DNA of 64,000 nucleotides from Comamonadaceae bacterium G21597-S1 (GCA_027214345.1 JAPWHR010000007.1:186001-250000), one strand, 5' to 3'; shown: positions 8,009 to 16,918, counted from the first letter of the stretch. The notes: generated by a model from the sequence alone, not told the origin. Numbers and translations: made by a program.

Positions 8009-8629
8009 ATGATCCGGGCGCTGCTGGCCGTGACCGTCCTGGTCGTGCTGATCCTGGTCTTCTACATCCCCTCCACCAGGAACGCGCAGTTCTTCCGGGA
8101 CCGGATGCAGGCCGAAGACGCACTGACCGCCACTCTCTGGGGCCCGAAAATCGCAAATCGGATTCGCAGCCGAAGCTCTGACGCCCCTGCGCCTTCGTCC
8201 GTCCTGTTTCCGATCCCCCAGGCCGCAGCCGGGCCACGGCTCGGGAACGCCAACAAGGCCGTGGCGCGCGAGATGGACGCCGTCAACCTGCGGCTCTTCG
8301 GGAACCGGTATTTCGAATCGATCCGGCAATTGCAGACCCTGGCCGGTTATCGGCTCTCCCACCTCACATACTGGCTGCCGTGGCTTGCGGCCTTCCTGGC
8401 AGCGAGTCTGGCCGACGGCGGTCATGTTCGTCAGATCAGATCCAGGGGTCTGGATGCGAACAGCCCGGAGACCTTCGGCCTGCTGGCGACCCTGGTGACG
8501 CTGGTGACCTGCGCGACGATCGTGTCACTGTTCCTGCCGACCTCCAATCCACCGGGCCTTTGGCCATGTTTGCTGGCGCTTGTCGCCGTGCTCTCGGGGC
8601 GGTTGCTGGCGTCGTTTCACGTGCGCTAG
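8009..8629 (+). CDS. DUF4400 ICE membrane protein (TraJ-like, follows traD)
   Basis: 206 residues with a strong N-terminal membrane helix (about 4-20) and three further hydrophobic segments (about 120-135, 155-175 and 182-200). The central soluble part has the N-A-N-K-A-V-A-R-E and T-x-x-R-L-S-H-L-type residues of the DUF4400 family. These proteins sit directly after traD in SXT-like ICEs and are thought to be inner-membrane transfer proteins; the exact function is unknown. It would overlap traD by ATGA if the G9 tract upstream were G8. It is the last backbone gene before about 23 kb of cargo, so the traD/DUF4400-to-traL gap has acted as an insertion site. Confidence 0.7.
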   Translation: MIRALLAVTVLVVLILVFYIPSTRNAQFFRDRMQAEDALTATLWGPKIANRIRSRSSDAPAPSSVLFPIPQAAAGPRLGNANKAVAREMDAVNLRLFGNRYFESIRQLQTLAGYRLSHLTYWLPWLAAFLAASLADGGHVRQIRSRGLDANSPETFGLLATLVTLVTCATIVSLFLPTSNPPGLWPCLLALVAVLSGRLLASFHVR

Positions 8630-8725
8630 TGCCAGGACTTGGAATGCAGAACATCGAAGACGCGGGACGCGGCATTGCCGCGCTTACCCATCTGGCGACT
8701 GGCGGCCGGGTCCCGCCCATGCAGT

Positions 8726-9724
8726 TCATTGAACCACTTCGGTCATCTGGATCATCAGCGCCGGCGGGACCACAATGCCAAGCGCATCGGCCGCCTTCAT
8801 GTTGATGGCAAACTCAAACCGGATCGGCTGCTCGATCGGCAAATCGCTGGGCCTGGCACCGTTCAGAATCTTGTGAACGTAGACTGCCGCCTGACGGTAT
8901 TGTTCTTCCAGACTTGTCCCATAGGCTATGAGGCCACCCGCTAACACATCTGCGCGAAAGGCGTACATGACCGGAAGACGGTAGTTCGCCGCCAACTTTA
9001 CCGTCCGGTCGCGCAGCATCGTTATTGTCGGGTCCACCATCCGCAGGGCTGCAGTGGCGCCGGACCGAATGGCTGCCTCGAACGCGGGCTTGACATCGTT
9101 GGCTTGTCGCACCGTCAATACGGGTCCGATGGCTATCCGCAAAGCCCGCGCGGCCACCCGCGCATTCTGAATCTGGATGGACGCGTTCGGGTCGTCCGGG
9201 TTCACGAAAAGCGCCACGCGAGCGACTTCGGGAATCAGTTCCTTGAGCAGTGCCAGGCGCTTTCCGGTGAGTTCAGCCACGATGTTCGTGATGCCGGTGA
9301 TATTGCCTGCCGGCCGCGCCAGATGCGTGACCAGCCCGACACCCACCGGGTCCGCGACACCCACGAAGACGATCGGCACGGCCTTGGTTGCCGCCTTAGC
9401 CGCCAAGTTGGCCGGAGTGGTGGACACCAGCAACACATCGGGTTTGAGTTGGACCAGTTCGCGAGCGAGTGTCGGAAGGCGCTCGAACTTCCCGTCGGCA
9501 AATCGGGCTTCAATGATCATGTTGCGTCCTTCAACATAGCCGAGCTCCTCCATGCCTTGCCTGAAAGCAGCGAGGAACTGGACGCGAGCAAGCTGTGAGC
9601 CGCCCGATAGGTAGCCGACACGGTACGTTGCCTTGAGTGACTGCGCGCCTGAGATCGAAGGCATGCACAGCGCAACCAGCATCACGACTGAGATGAGGCG
9701 AACGAAGGCCATTTTGGCGATCAT
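8726..9724 (-). CDS. Periplasmic ABC-type substrate-binding protein (PF04392 family)
   Basis: 332 residues from the ATG at 9724. A signal peptide (about 1-25, ending S-I-S-G-A-Q-S) is followed by G-Y-L-S-G-G-S, M-E-E-L-G-Y-V-E-G-R-N and a P-D-V-L-L-V-S-T-T-P-A-N-L-A-A-K-A segment. These are typical of the ABC_sub_bind family, which binds amino-acid-like or aromatic ligands in the periplasm. No permease or ATPase genes are near it. The only close partner is the divergent CHASE3-PAS-GGDEF gene. I infer that it presents a ligand to that sensor, or is an orphan binding protein. No Shine-Dalgarno site is obvious; the start was chosen because it gives a compact signal peptide. Confidence 0.8.
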   Translation of the reverse strand: MIAKMAFVRLISVVMLVALCMPSISGAQSLKATYRVGYLSGGSQLARVQFLAAFRQGMEELGYVEGRNMIIEARFADGKFERLPTLARELVQLKPDVLLVSTTPANLAAKAATKAVPIVFVGVADPVGVGLVTHLARPAGNITGITNIVAELTGKRLALLKELIPEVARVALFVNPDDPNASIQIQNARVAARALRIAIGPVLTVRQANDVKPAFEAAIRSGATAALRMVDPTITMLRDRTVKLAANYRLPVMYAFRADVLAGGLIAYGTSLEEQYRQAAVYVHKILNGARPSDLPIEQPIRFEFAINMKAADALGIVVPPALMIQMTEVVQ

Positions 9725-10256
9725 GGTCAAGCGGAACACGACGCGCACGCATTCTGCCTGCCCAACGCGCTTCAAGGAGCGCGTTGCACGCATCAAGGTA
9801 TTCGACAAGCCGCCAATGAGTTGCCCGTGAGAGTGCATATCCGCTTGGCAGAGAATTGCTGCACCCGATTATTTCCGGCATCAGGAGTCCCGACAAGCGC
9901 CGAAAACCACCTGTGCCGCAGACTACCTGACAGCAGCAGCAATGCCATCACGCGCAGCCCGGTTTGGCAGCAAATTGTTAGTCCGCTTATCGTTCAGAAC
10001 GTCGCGACCGCAGAAAGTCAGTTGCGACGCTCCACCGACCCAGGCATGCGAGATCGCCTCTGTTCTTCGGCACTTCCTGGCTTGTCCAATTCCCGCTTGA
10101 CCTGATTGGAAGTGGTGTCATGTTCCAACGACAACGCGAATCGCCGAGTGACGGCCAGCCTGTTCCTCGTCGGATCCTCTGCTTGGTTCCATGCGCTGCC
10201 GTAAACTGCCAGACAGACGACCACAGTACGGAGGATGAGCCCAATGGAGTTTCCGA
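9725..10256. other. Divergent intergenic region (532 bases)
   Basis: It separates the leftward binding-protein gene from the rightward diguanylate cyclase gene. No conserved coding frame was recognised. It should contain the promoters of both genes. I see no strong palindrome or clear -35/-10 pair. Confidence 0.4.
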
Positions 10257-13200
10257 GTGGCAGGCACTGAGGCGATTCGCAAGACGCCGGTTGGGCGGTA
10301 TTGGCTTTACCTGTCAATCCTGGCGCTACTGTGTTCGCTGGCGGCCTTGGTCGGAGGTACTGCGATCTTTGCGATGCAAGCTCGCGAGACTATCGGCAAC
10401 AGTGAACGTCAGGCGCAGCTCACGGAGCAACTCAGCGACTTGCAGACCGTACTTCTCAACGTGGTCGACGCGGAGACGGCTCAGCGGGGTTACCTGCTGA
10501 CCGGATCTCCACAGTACCTTCGACCCTATGAACTGGCCGTGCTGAAGGTGCCGCCATTGCTGGCCAAACTCCAGGCCAACTTTCAGGCACACCCGGCATA
10601 TGCAGCCAGCCTGCAAAAGATCACGGTCGATGTCCGGGAGAAGTTTTCCGGCCTTGCGCAGACGATTGACCTTCATGACCGTGGAGAGCGCGACCAGCTG
10701 GCGGCGATTCTGAACAGCAGGGTGGGATTGATCCAGATGGGGCGCATTCGCGACCATGTTGCCGGTCTTGACGCGATGATCGGCCAGCAACGGGATCAAT
10801 TGGCCATTGCGATCGAGCGCGGGACTGAACGGAGCCGGACGCTTCTGATTGTCACCGTCTCGTTGTTTCTGGTCTTCGTTGTCGCTGCGGTTGCGCAAAC
10901 GGCGTCGCTGCTGGTGGTTCGTCGCAGGGCATCAGCCGAACTGGCGGCCAGCGAGCGCCGCCATCGCGCGATTGTCGAAGAGCAACTGGAGCTCGTATCG
11001 CTCTCGCGTCGCGATGGCACACTGGTCTACGTCAACCCGGCATACGCCCGGCATTTCGGCCTTATCCCAGAGCAGATCATCGGTACGAACCTGTACCACT
11101 ATATCGGAGCCGATGATGTGACGGCAGTGCGCGAGCGTCTGCAGGCTGTGTTCGACACCGGCGAATCCGAGACGGGCGAGAACCGCATGGTGGACCATGC
11201 AGGTCGGGTGCGCTGGGTCGCCTGGACGAACCGTACGCAGGTCGACGCGGCCGGGCAAACGCTGCTTCATTCCGTGGGACGCGATGTGACAGAGCGTCGA
11301 ATCGCGGAAGAGGCGCTGCATGCCAGTCAGTCCTTTCTGAAGCGGACCGGTCGTGTGGCAGGTGTCGGAGGCTGGGAACTTGAACCGGAATCCGGCGCCT
11401 TGTACTGGTCCGACGAGGTTCGGCGAATCCATGAGGTGCCGGCGGAATACCAACCAACACTTGCCACGGCGATCGGGTTCTATGCACCCGAGGCCAGGGC
11501 GGTGATCGAACAGGCGGTCGCCAGAATCTCGAACGGTGGCGAGCCCTGGGACCTTGAACTTCCGCTTCATACCTTGTCAGGAGAACGGCGCTGGGTGCGT
11601 ACCGTGGCAGAGACGGTGCGCGACCAGGATGGTCGCCTGCGCATCGTGGGCGCGTTGCAGGACATCACGGAGCGCATGTTGTTGCAACAGCAGATTGCCG
11701 AGCGGGAGCAGTTCATTCAGAAGATCACCGACAGCCTGCCTGTGCGAATCGCCTACGTCGATCGAGAGTTGCGGTTCCAGTTCGTCAATTCCGTGCACTG
11801 CGAGCGATTCGGCCGGCCAAGGTCCGAGATCATCGGCCGCACTCGCAGCGAATTGACCGGCAATGCTGACAGCGATGTCGCCGTGCGCCACGTACAAGGC
11901 GTATTGACCGGCCGCGACCAGCGGTTCGAATTCGAGGAGGTCGTGAAGGGGCAGGTGCGGCAGTTCGAAAGTCAATTGATCCCCGACCAGGACGAACACG
12001 GTGGCAGCAAGGGCTTTTTCTCGATCGGCATGGACATCACCGATCGCATTGCCAACGAACGCGCCTTGCGTGACTTGACCGACATCATCGATCACTCGCC
12101 GGACTTTGTCGTACAGACCAACTGGCGCGGTGTGATCCATTACCTGAATCCGGCCGCACGCGACGCTCTCGGGCTGGAACAGTACGCGCCCATTGGAGGA
12201 CGTTCGTTCGCCGAATTCAATACGCCACAGACCAATGCGCGGTTCGAGAACGAGATTCTGCCTGCTGTCGCACGCCGCGGTGTCTGGTTGGGGGAAACAA
12301 CGGTACGCACCCAGCGTTATGGCGAGTTGCCGGTCAGCCACCTGGTCATCGCCCACAAGGGCAAGGATGGCCGGATCGTTCGATATTCGGCTGTGATGCG
12401 CGACATCGAGTCCGAGGTCCATGCGCGGCAGCAACTGGCCTTCCAACGTGCGTCGCTGCATGCGATGGTGGAAGCCATGCCCACGTTGTTGGCCATCGTG
12501 GACGCCGACATGCGGTATCGCCTGATCAACTCGGCCTATGAGCACTGGGCCGGCATGCCCAAGACCGACATCGAGGGGCGCACGATGCTAGAGGTGCTGG
12601 GTCAAAAGTTCTATAACGCCATCAAACCCCATGCCGACAAGGCCTTGGCGGGCGAACAGGTCTCGTTTGAGCGCACCACCACCAACCTGGGGATGATTCG
12701 ACACTTCTTTACCACCTATGTCCCACTGTTGCTGGAGGATGGTGCCATCGACGGCTTCATCGTGATTGCGCAGGAGGTGACGCAGCACAAGGAGCAGGAG
12801 CGCCGACTGGTCGAATTGTCACAACAGGATGTTCTGACCGGCTTGCTCAATCGTGCTGGTTTCCAGTCCTTCCTTGAAGCGCTTTCCAATGGGGACCGAA
12901 AGGCGCAGGTCGCTTTGCTTTACATCGACCTGGATCATTTCAAACCGATCAATGATCAGCACGGTCACCCGATGGGCGATGAGATCCTGCGCATGGTTGC
13001 GAAACGGCTGAAGCGCCTGGTACGGCCAACAGACGCTGTCGCCCGACTCGGTGGCGACGAGTTCGCCATCGTGCTCAAGAACGTCACGGAACGGGCGGGC
13101 GCCGAAGGCGTGGCCGACAAGGTGATTGCCGCGGCCCATGCGCCTTTTCATGTGGGACAACTGACGTTGCAGATTGGCGCCAGTGTCGGCTTGGCCATGG

Positions 13201-13298
13201 GTCACGCCAATGACGACACATCTTGGCAATCATTGATTGCCCGAGCTGATGCACAGCTGTACCAGGCAAAGGCTGCCGGGCGCGGGCGTCAGGCATGA
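10257..13298 (+). CDS. Membrane diguanylate cyclase with CHASE3, PAS repeats and GGDEF
   Basis: 1013 residues from a GTG start with GGAG 7 bases upstream. An N-terminal membrane helix (about 17-40), a helical periplasmic CHASE3-type region with the E-T-A-Q-R-G-Y-L-L-T-G signature (about 75-85) and a second helix (about 195-220) are followed by about five PAS/PAC units (230-850) and a C-terminal GGDEF domain. The catalytic motif G-G-D-E-F (932-936) is intact. R-P-T-D five residues before it matches the product-inhibition I-site. No EAL or HD-GYP domain follows, so the protein should make cyclic di-GMP and not degrade it. The divergent periplasmic binding protein may supply its signal. Confidence 0.9.
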   Translation: MAGTEAIRKTPVGRYWLYLSILALLCSLAALVGGTAIFAMQARETIGNSERQAQLTEQLSDLQTVLLNVVDAETAQRGYLLTGSPQYLRPYELAVLKVPPLLAKLQANFQAHPAYAASLQKITVDVREKFSGLAQTIDLHDRGERDQLAAILNSRVGLIQMGRIRDHVAGLDAMIGQQRDQLAIAIERGTERSRTLLIVTVSLFLVFVVAAVAQTASLLVVRRRASAELAASERRHRAIVEEQLELVSLSRRDGTLVYVNPAYARHFGLIPEQIIGTNLYHYIGADDVTAVRERLQAVFDTGESETGENRMVDHAGRVRWVAWTNRTQVDAAGQTLLHSVGRDVTERRIAEEALHASQSFLKRTGRVAGVGGWELEPESGALYWSDEVRRIHEVPAEYQPTLATAIGFYAPEARAVIEQAVARISNGGEPWDLELPLHTLSGERRWVRTVAETVRDQDGRLRIVGALQDITERMLLQQQIAEREQFIQKITDSLPVRIAYVDRELRFQFVNSVHCERFGRPRSEIIGRTRSELTGNADSDVAVRHVQGVLTGRDQRFEFEEVVKGQVRQFESQLIPDQDEHGGSKGFFSIGMDITDRIANERALRDLTDIIDHSPDFVVQTNWRGVIHYLNPAARDALGLEQYAPIGGRSFAEFNTPQTNARFENEILPAVARRGVWLGETTVRTQRYGELPVSHLVIAHKGKDGRIVRYSAVMRDIESEVHARQQLAFQRASLHAMVEAMPTLLAIVDADMRYRLINSAYEHWAGMPKTDIEGRTMLEVLGQKFYNAIKPHADKALAGEQVSFERTTTNLGMIRHFFTTYVPLLLEDGAIDGFIVIAQEVTQHKEQERRLVELSQQDVLTGLLNRAGFQSFLEALSNGDRKAQVALLYIDLDHFKPINDQHGHPMGDEILRMVAKRLKRLVRPTDAVARLGGDEFAIVLKNVTERAGAEGVADKVIAAAHAPFHVGQLTLQIGASVGLAMGHANDDTSWQSLIARADAQLYQAKAAGRGRQA

Positions 13299-13551
13299 CA
13301 TCCAACAGATCTCGCACGGAAAGGCGACGATGACAGTCAACATCGCCGGCGGATCGACGCTGGCCCGCACCGTTAAGCCACAGTAACGGACTATCAATCA
13401 CATTGTGGCTACCCTCCCCCGAACTGCCCTATGAACCCGTACCGCGTGGCAAACCGAAGCCGGCGCTCGAATAGGTCAGGCGGACTCAATCGCTAAGACC
13501 ATTAGATTGGTAATGGCAGGTCCGACCTTCCGATAGTCCGATTCCGGGAGG

Positions 13552-13575
13552 TGCCATATACTACGATACTTGGCA
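13552..13575. promoter_or_regulatory. Candidate vapBC control region
   Basis: Short arms TGCCA / TGGCA lie 14 bases apart just upstream of vapB and bracket a TATACT sequence (13557-13562) that could be a -10 box. VapB-type antitoxins normally repress their own operon through such palindromes. The arms are short, so this is tentative. Confidence 0.35.
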
Positions 13576-13589
13576 AATGGAGGACCGAT

Positions 13590-13829
13590 ATGGATCAACG
13601 CACAGCCCGGGTCGGAATGAACAACCGCGCCCAAATCGTCACTATCCCGCTGGAGTACAGATTTCCAGAGGGGATGAAGGAGGTGTTTATCCGAAAGGTT
13701 GGCGACGAGATCGTCTTGTCCCCTCGACCCAAGGACTGGAATGGATTCCTGGCCGCGCAGGTCCAGGTGAGCGACGATTTCATGGCCGATGTGGAAGACC
13801 TCCCGATTCAGGAACGTGACAGCGCATGA
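13590..13829 (+). CDS. vapB: VapB-type antitoxin
   Basis: 79 residues. The ATG at 13590 is supported by GGAGG at 13579-13583. The N-terminus has the swapped-hairpin (AbrB/MazE-like) pattern V-G-M-N-N-R-A-Q-I-V-T-I-P-L-E-Y-R-F-P, then I-R-K-V-G-D-E-I-V-L-S-P-R-P and W, all usual in VapB antitoxins. The C-terminal acidic tail would bind and block the toxin. Its stop overlaps the vapC start (ATGA), which is standard for such pairs. Expected role: neutralise VapC, repress the operon and help keep the element in the cell. Family confidence is high. Confidence 0.85.
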   Translation: MDQRTARVGMNNRAQIVTIPLEYRFPEGMKEVFIRKVGDEIVLSPRPKDWNGFLAAQVQVSDDFMADVEDLPIQERDSA

Positions 13830-14233
13830 CAAGACTGTACATGCTGGACACGGACACGTGTGCCTTCATTCTGCGCCGCACCTCGCAGGCATTGCTGGAC
13901 CGAATCCAGACGGTTCCGCTGGAGCTACAAGTCATGTCGATGGTGACTCTGGCGGAACTGCTGTATGGCGTCCAGATATCGAGCCGAAAGAAAGACAACC
14001 GGGCGGCTGTCGACGCGCTGACCCGCCATCTGTCGGTCATCGACTGGTCCCGAGATGCTGCCGAGCACTATGCCGACATCCGCGCGGATCTCAAGAAGAG
14101 GGGCCAGCTCATCGGCTCCAACGACCTGATGATCGCAGCGCATGCGCGCAGCCTTGGCGCCATCGTGGTAACCAACAATGAGAAAGACTTTCGAAGGGTC
14201 AAAGGGCTAAAGCATGAGAACTGGATGGATTGA
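13826..14233 (+). CDS. vapC: VapC-type PIN-domain ribonuclease toxin
   Basis: 135 residues, full length for the family. The PIN-domain acidic residues are present: Asp8 in Y-M-L-D-T-D, Glu44 in T-L-A-E-L-L-Y-G, Asp100 in G-S-N-D-L-M-I-A-A-H-A, and a final N-x-x-D-F (Asp121). VapC toxins cut tRNA or rRNA when the antitoxin is lost. The gene overlaps vapB by four bases. Nothing suggests inactivation. As ICE cargo it may act as an addiction module or limit phage growth. Confidence 0.9.
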   Translation: MTRLYMLDTDTCAFILRRTSQALLDRIQTVPLELQVMSMVTLAELLYGVQISSRKKDNRAAVDALTRHLSVIDWSRDAAEHYADIRADLKKRGQLIGSNDLMIAAHARSLGAIVVTNNEKDFRRVKGLKHENWMD

Positions 14234-14588
14234 ACTGTCCAGCCTGCAGCATGCAGACCGACGGACATAGACCGTCCAGATCGAAGGCCTGCCCCACCCC
14301 GAGAATCCAACCCTCGACCATCGCCACCATTCGGTTGGGAAGCGAGAGGATCGGACTCAAAGCAGCGCAAAGCCGCCCGTCTTGATCAGCGTCGTGCAGC
14401 CAGAGCAGGGCCTCCGCCAGTCGCTTTCTGCGGACCACAATGGCCGGCACCACATCATCAAGAATCACGATGGTGGAGGCATCGGTAGTCATTTCATGAC
14501 TTGAGTTTCCAGATGCAGGGTGATGCCTCGCCGAATCCGGCGCGGCACCACTTGCACTGCATCTTGCCATTGGATATATTACAACCGT
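14234..14588. other. Intergenic region between vapC and arsR-like gene
   Basis: No gene is recognised. A minus-strand frame (14199-14492, 97 codons) overlaps the vapC end and has no known family. The right edge carries the arsR-like promoter and a palindrome over its start codon. Confidence 0.35.
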
Positions 14589-14597
14589 ATGGTTGTA
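14580..14597. promoter_or_regulatory. ArsR-type operator palindrome over the arsR-like start codon
   Basis: Seven-base arms TACAACC / GGTTGTA flank GTAT. The ATG at 14589 lies inside the palindrome. Perfect dyads of this type are typical binding sites of ArsR-family repressors paired with SRPBCC genes, so binding here would repress the gene's own expression. Confidence 0.7.
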
Positions 14598-14945
14598 TTA
14601 AATGGGCCGGCTCACGACGACCTCGACCAGCTCTTTCGCGCGCTGGCCGACCGGACACGCCGCGACATCGTGGCGCACGCTCTTGCAGGCGAGGAGGCAT
14701 CGGTGTCGACGCTTGCTGCCCGCTATCGCATGTCTTTCGCCGCGGTGCAAAAGCATGTTGCGGTGCTCGAACGAGCCCGACTCGTGAGCAAGCTGGCCTT
14801 GGGACGCGAACGAATCGTTCAGGGCAATGCGCAGCGCCTTGCGCAAGCGCGATCTGCACTGGTCGAACTGGAGTCAATCTGGCTCAATCGATTCAGCCAG
14901 ATCGACGACGTGCTCCTCATAAAACCCTCTGCCAAAGGAAAGTAG
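14589..14945 (+). CDS. ArsR-family repressor
   Basis: 118 residues from the ATG inside the palindrome. The winged-helix pattern is clear: L-F-R-A-L-A-D-R-T-R-R-D-I-V, then V-S-T-L-A-A-R-Y-R-M-S-F-A-A-V-Q-K-H-V-A-V-L-E-R-A-R-L-V. No metal-binding Cys pair is visible in the recognition helix, so it belongs to the non-metal ArsR group that pairs with SRPBCC (AHSA1) proteins. It is followed without a gap by the SRPBCC gene. It most likely represses its own operon through the dyad over its start. The signal is unknown. Confidence 0.88.
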   Translation: MVVLNGPAHDDLDQLFRALADRTRRDIVAHALAGEEASVSTLAARYRMSFAAVQKHVAVLERARLVSKLALGRERIVQGNAQRLAQARSALVELESIWLNRFSQIDDVLLIKPSAKGK

Positions 14946-15434
14946 GTGCCGATCACCTCCGTCAACTCCGACCCCCAATCGCTGACGCTCACCGTCGTGG
15001 GGGACTATCCCGTATCGGTCGAGCGGCTGTGGGAGGCCTACAGCGATCCTCGCCAGCTCGAGCGCTTCTGGGGACCGGAAACCTGGCCGGCGAAGTTCAC
15101 GCGCCATGACTTCTCCGTCGGCGGCAAGTCGCACTACACGATGAACGGTCCCGATGGCGCTCAATCCAGCGGCTGGTGGAAGTTTCTCGCGATCGAACGA
15201 CCGCGCCTCATCGAAATCGAGGACGGGTTTTCTGCGGCCGATGGAACGCCCGACAACGCCATGCCGACGATGCGCATGACATTCACCTTCGAATCCACCG
15301 CAACAGGGGCACGTCTCAAGATCGTCACGCATTTCCCCAGTCTGGAGAGCATGGAACAGTTGGTGAAGATGGGCATGGTCGAAGGAATGCGCTCTGCCAT
15401 GGGACAGCTTGACTCGGTGTTGGCCGATCTATAG
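14946..15434 (+). CDS. SRPBCC (AHSA1-like) domain protein
   Basis: 162 residues from a GTG directly after the arsR-like stop, with AAAGGAAAG just upstream. The START-like fold pattern is present: P-V-S-V-E-R-L-W-E-A-Y-S-D-P-x-x-L-x-x-F-W-G-P, then G-G-W-W-type S-G-W-W-K-F-L-A-I-E-R-P and a C-terminal S-x-x-Q-L-V-K-M-G-M-V-E-G-M helix. These proteins bind hydrophobic ligands and are frequent partners of ArsR-type repressors. Substrate unknown. It probably belongs to one cluster with the two VOC genes, GST and DHFR-like gene downstream, although a 527-base gap follows. Confidence 0.85.
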   Translation: MPITSVNSDPQSLTLTVVGDYPVSVERLWEAYSDPRQLERFWGPETWPAKFTRHDFSVGGKSHYTMNGPDGAQSSGWWKFLAIERPRLIEIEDGFSAADGTPDNAMPTMRMTFTFESTATGARLKIVTHFPSLESMEQLVKMGMVEGMRSAMGQLDSVLADL

Positions 15435-15961
15435 TCGGCTGCGCTGGATCGTTCGCGCAGTCAATCTGCATGCACACAAATGCATCCGCTATGGCACTGC
15501 AGCGTCCCGGCCGTACGGCAAGATTCCGATCTACCTTGGCGCGGCAATCGTGCGTGCGCAGCAATCTTCAACCTCGCGCAGACCTGAACTGGCGAGCCCA
15601 AGGTTTACAGCCGACCGGACTTGGCACGTAGGGATTCGCACCAGTCGAGCGATGCCCGCGGATCGGATGTGCCACCAGCGACAGCTACCCATGCCCAAGG
15701 TCGTCGAACCAACGCACGCAAACTTTCACGGGCTTGCATGGCATGTCGAATTCAGCAGCCATCGCTCGTCGTACTGCCAAGGACACCGCTAGGAACAGCC
15801 TGCATCCCTGCAGTCCATATGTCAAAGAAGTTCGCCATGGCCAACACCGTCCACCTGCACTGCGGACTCGCAGCGCCGCCTGACAATGTCTGCTACTTCG
15901 GATGGCAGGAGTCGCTGCGCAACCTCGCACGGCTCATGGAACCGGATAACCAGGACCAGTG
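15435..15961. other. Intergenic region (527 bases), no recognised gene
   Basis: Open frames here have no family features and weak starts. A frame ending at 15962 with a possible start at 15839 (41 codons) does not look like any known protein. Confidence 0.35.
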
Positions 15962-16456
15962 ATGCGCAAGACAAACGCCGACATGTGGGACGTGACGCGG
16001 TGCCGCTGGTACGCCGGATCGGGCGAGGGAGTGACCCGCCAAGTTGGCGCCGAGCTTTCCCGGCAGCCAATCGATTCCGTGCACCGTGCGTCTTCGGAAT
16101 TTCCCTGCGACAAGGCGGGTGGCATGCTGGTAGTCCACTGCACGGCGCTCGGATTGCCATGGATAGACCTGATGGTGGCCCCGCGTTCACGGATGAACGA
16201 ATCGCGCTCGTCTCATATGGCGATGGACGGCCACGCGGCGACCGGGCAGTACTGGAACGCGTTCGCACGCCATTGTGAAAAGAAGGTTGCCTGCCGCTGG
16301 CACAAGGACAAATGGGGAAAGTCGTGGCATGTCATCCAGCACGTGCCCTCCGAGCCTCTGTCCAAGCGCTGCGACGCCTCCACACAAGCCTTCGTCCCGA
16401 GCATGCAAATGGCCAACGTCGACGGGGCGGCAATCCATGCAGCTATCAGACGTTGA
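15962..16456 (+). CDS. Divergent PhnB-like VOC protein, possibly decaying
   Basis: 164 residues. It can be followed end to end against the PhnB/3-dmu-9_3-mt type of VOC protein: W-Y-A-G-S-x-E near the start, I-D-S-V-H-R-A-S-S-E-F-P, L-G-L-P-W, a weak N-E motif, Y-W-N-A-F, C-x-W-H-K-D-K-W-G-x-S-W, and an ending M-x-M-x-N-V-D-x-A-A-I-x-A-A. Many normally fixed positions differ; for example, the usual G-G-P is A-P-R and C-G-W is C-R-W. The frame is open, so it is either a fast-evolving gene or a pseudogene decaying by substitutions. It fits the cluster, since ArsR, SRPBCC, PhnB-like, VOC and GST genes often travel together. Function unknown. Confidence 0.55.
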   Translation: MRKTNADMWDVTRCRWYAGSGEGVTRQVGAELSRQPIDSVHRASSEFPCDKAGGMLVVHCTALGLPWIDLMVAPRSRMNESRSSHMAMDGHAATGQYWNAFARHCEKKVACRWHKDKWGKSWHVIQHVPSEPLSKRCDASTQAFVPSMQMANVDGAAIHAAIRR

Positions 16457-16507
16457 TCGACCCGGTCAAATCCGGAACCCAGAGTCAACTCACCCACGGA
16501 GCTTTTC

Positions 16508-16918
16508 ATGACCAAGAAGATCTTTATCAACCTGCCTGTACGCGACCTTCCCAAGGCGATGGCCTTCTACAGCGCCATCGGTGCAGTCAACAATCCGCAG
16601 TTCTCCGACGACACCGCCGCCTGCATGGTGATATCTGACGCCATCTACGTGATGCTCTTGACCCATCCGAAGTGGGCCACCTTCACGAAAAAGCCGATTG
16701 CCGACGTGCGCCACAGCGAAGTGATGTTGGCGCTGGCCTGCGATGACGGCAAGGCCGTGGACGCCATGCTGCAGACCGTAACGAACCAAGGCGGAAAGCC
16801 CGACGTCAACGAGAAGCAGGATCTTGGCTTCATGTACAGCCGATCGTTCGAAGACCTCGATGGGCATGTGTGGGAGGCCTTCTACATGGACATGTCGCAA
16901 GCACCATCGGGCTCCTGA
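16508..16918 (+). CDS. VOC-family (glyoxalase-like) protein
   Basis: 136 residues with CGGAG upstream. The sequence opens K-K-I-F-I-N-L-P-V-R-D-L-P-K-A-M-A-F-Y, the usual first beta-alpha unit of the vicinal oxygen chelate fold. It ends with R-S-F-E-D-L-D-G-H-V-W-E-A-F-Y-M, where D-x-D-G-H-x-W-E carries the metal-ligand glutamate. This group is often annotated as glyoxalase/bleomycin-resistance or extradiol-like protein, but substrates are rarely known. It is co-oriented with the PhnB-like gene upstream and GST downstream, which suggests a small detoxification unit. Confidence 0.85.
   Translation: MTKKIFINLPVRDLPKAMAFYSAIGAVNNPQFSDDTAACMVISDAIYVMLLTHPKWATFTKKPIADVRHSEVMLALACDDGKAVDAMLQTVTNQGGKPDVNEKQDLGFMYSRSFEDLDGHVWEAFYMDMSQAPSGS

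Noticed and set aside
14199-14492. 97-codon minus-strand frame between vapC and arsR-like gene
   Set aside because: It overlaps the vapC end, has no recognised family and no clear ribosome site. Not strong enough to list as a gene.
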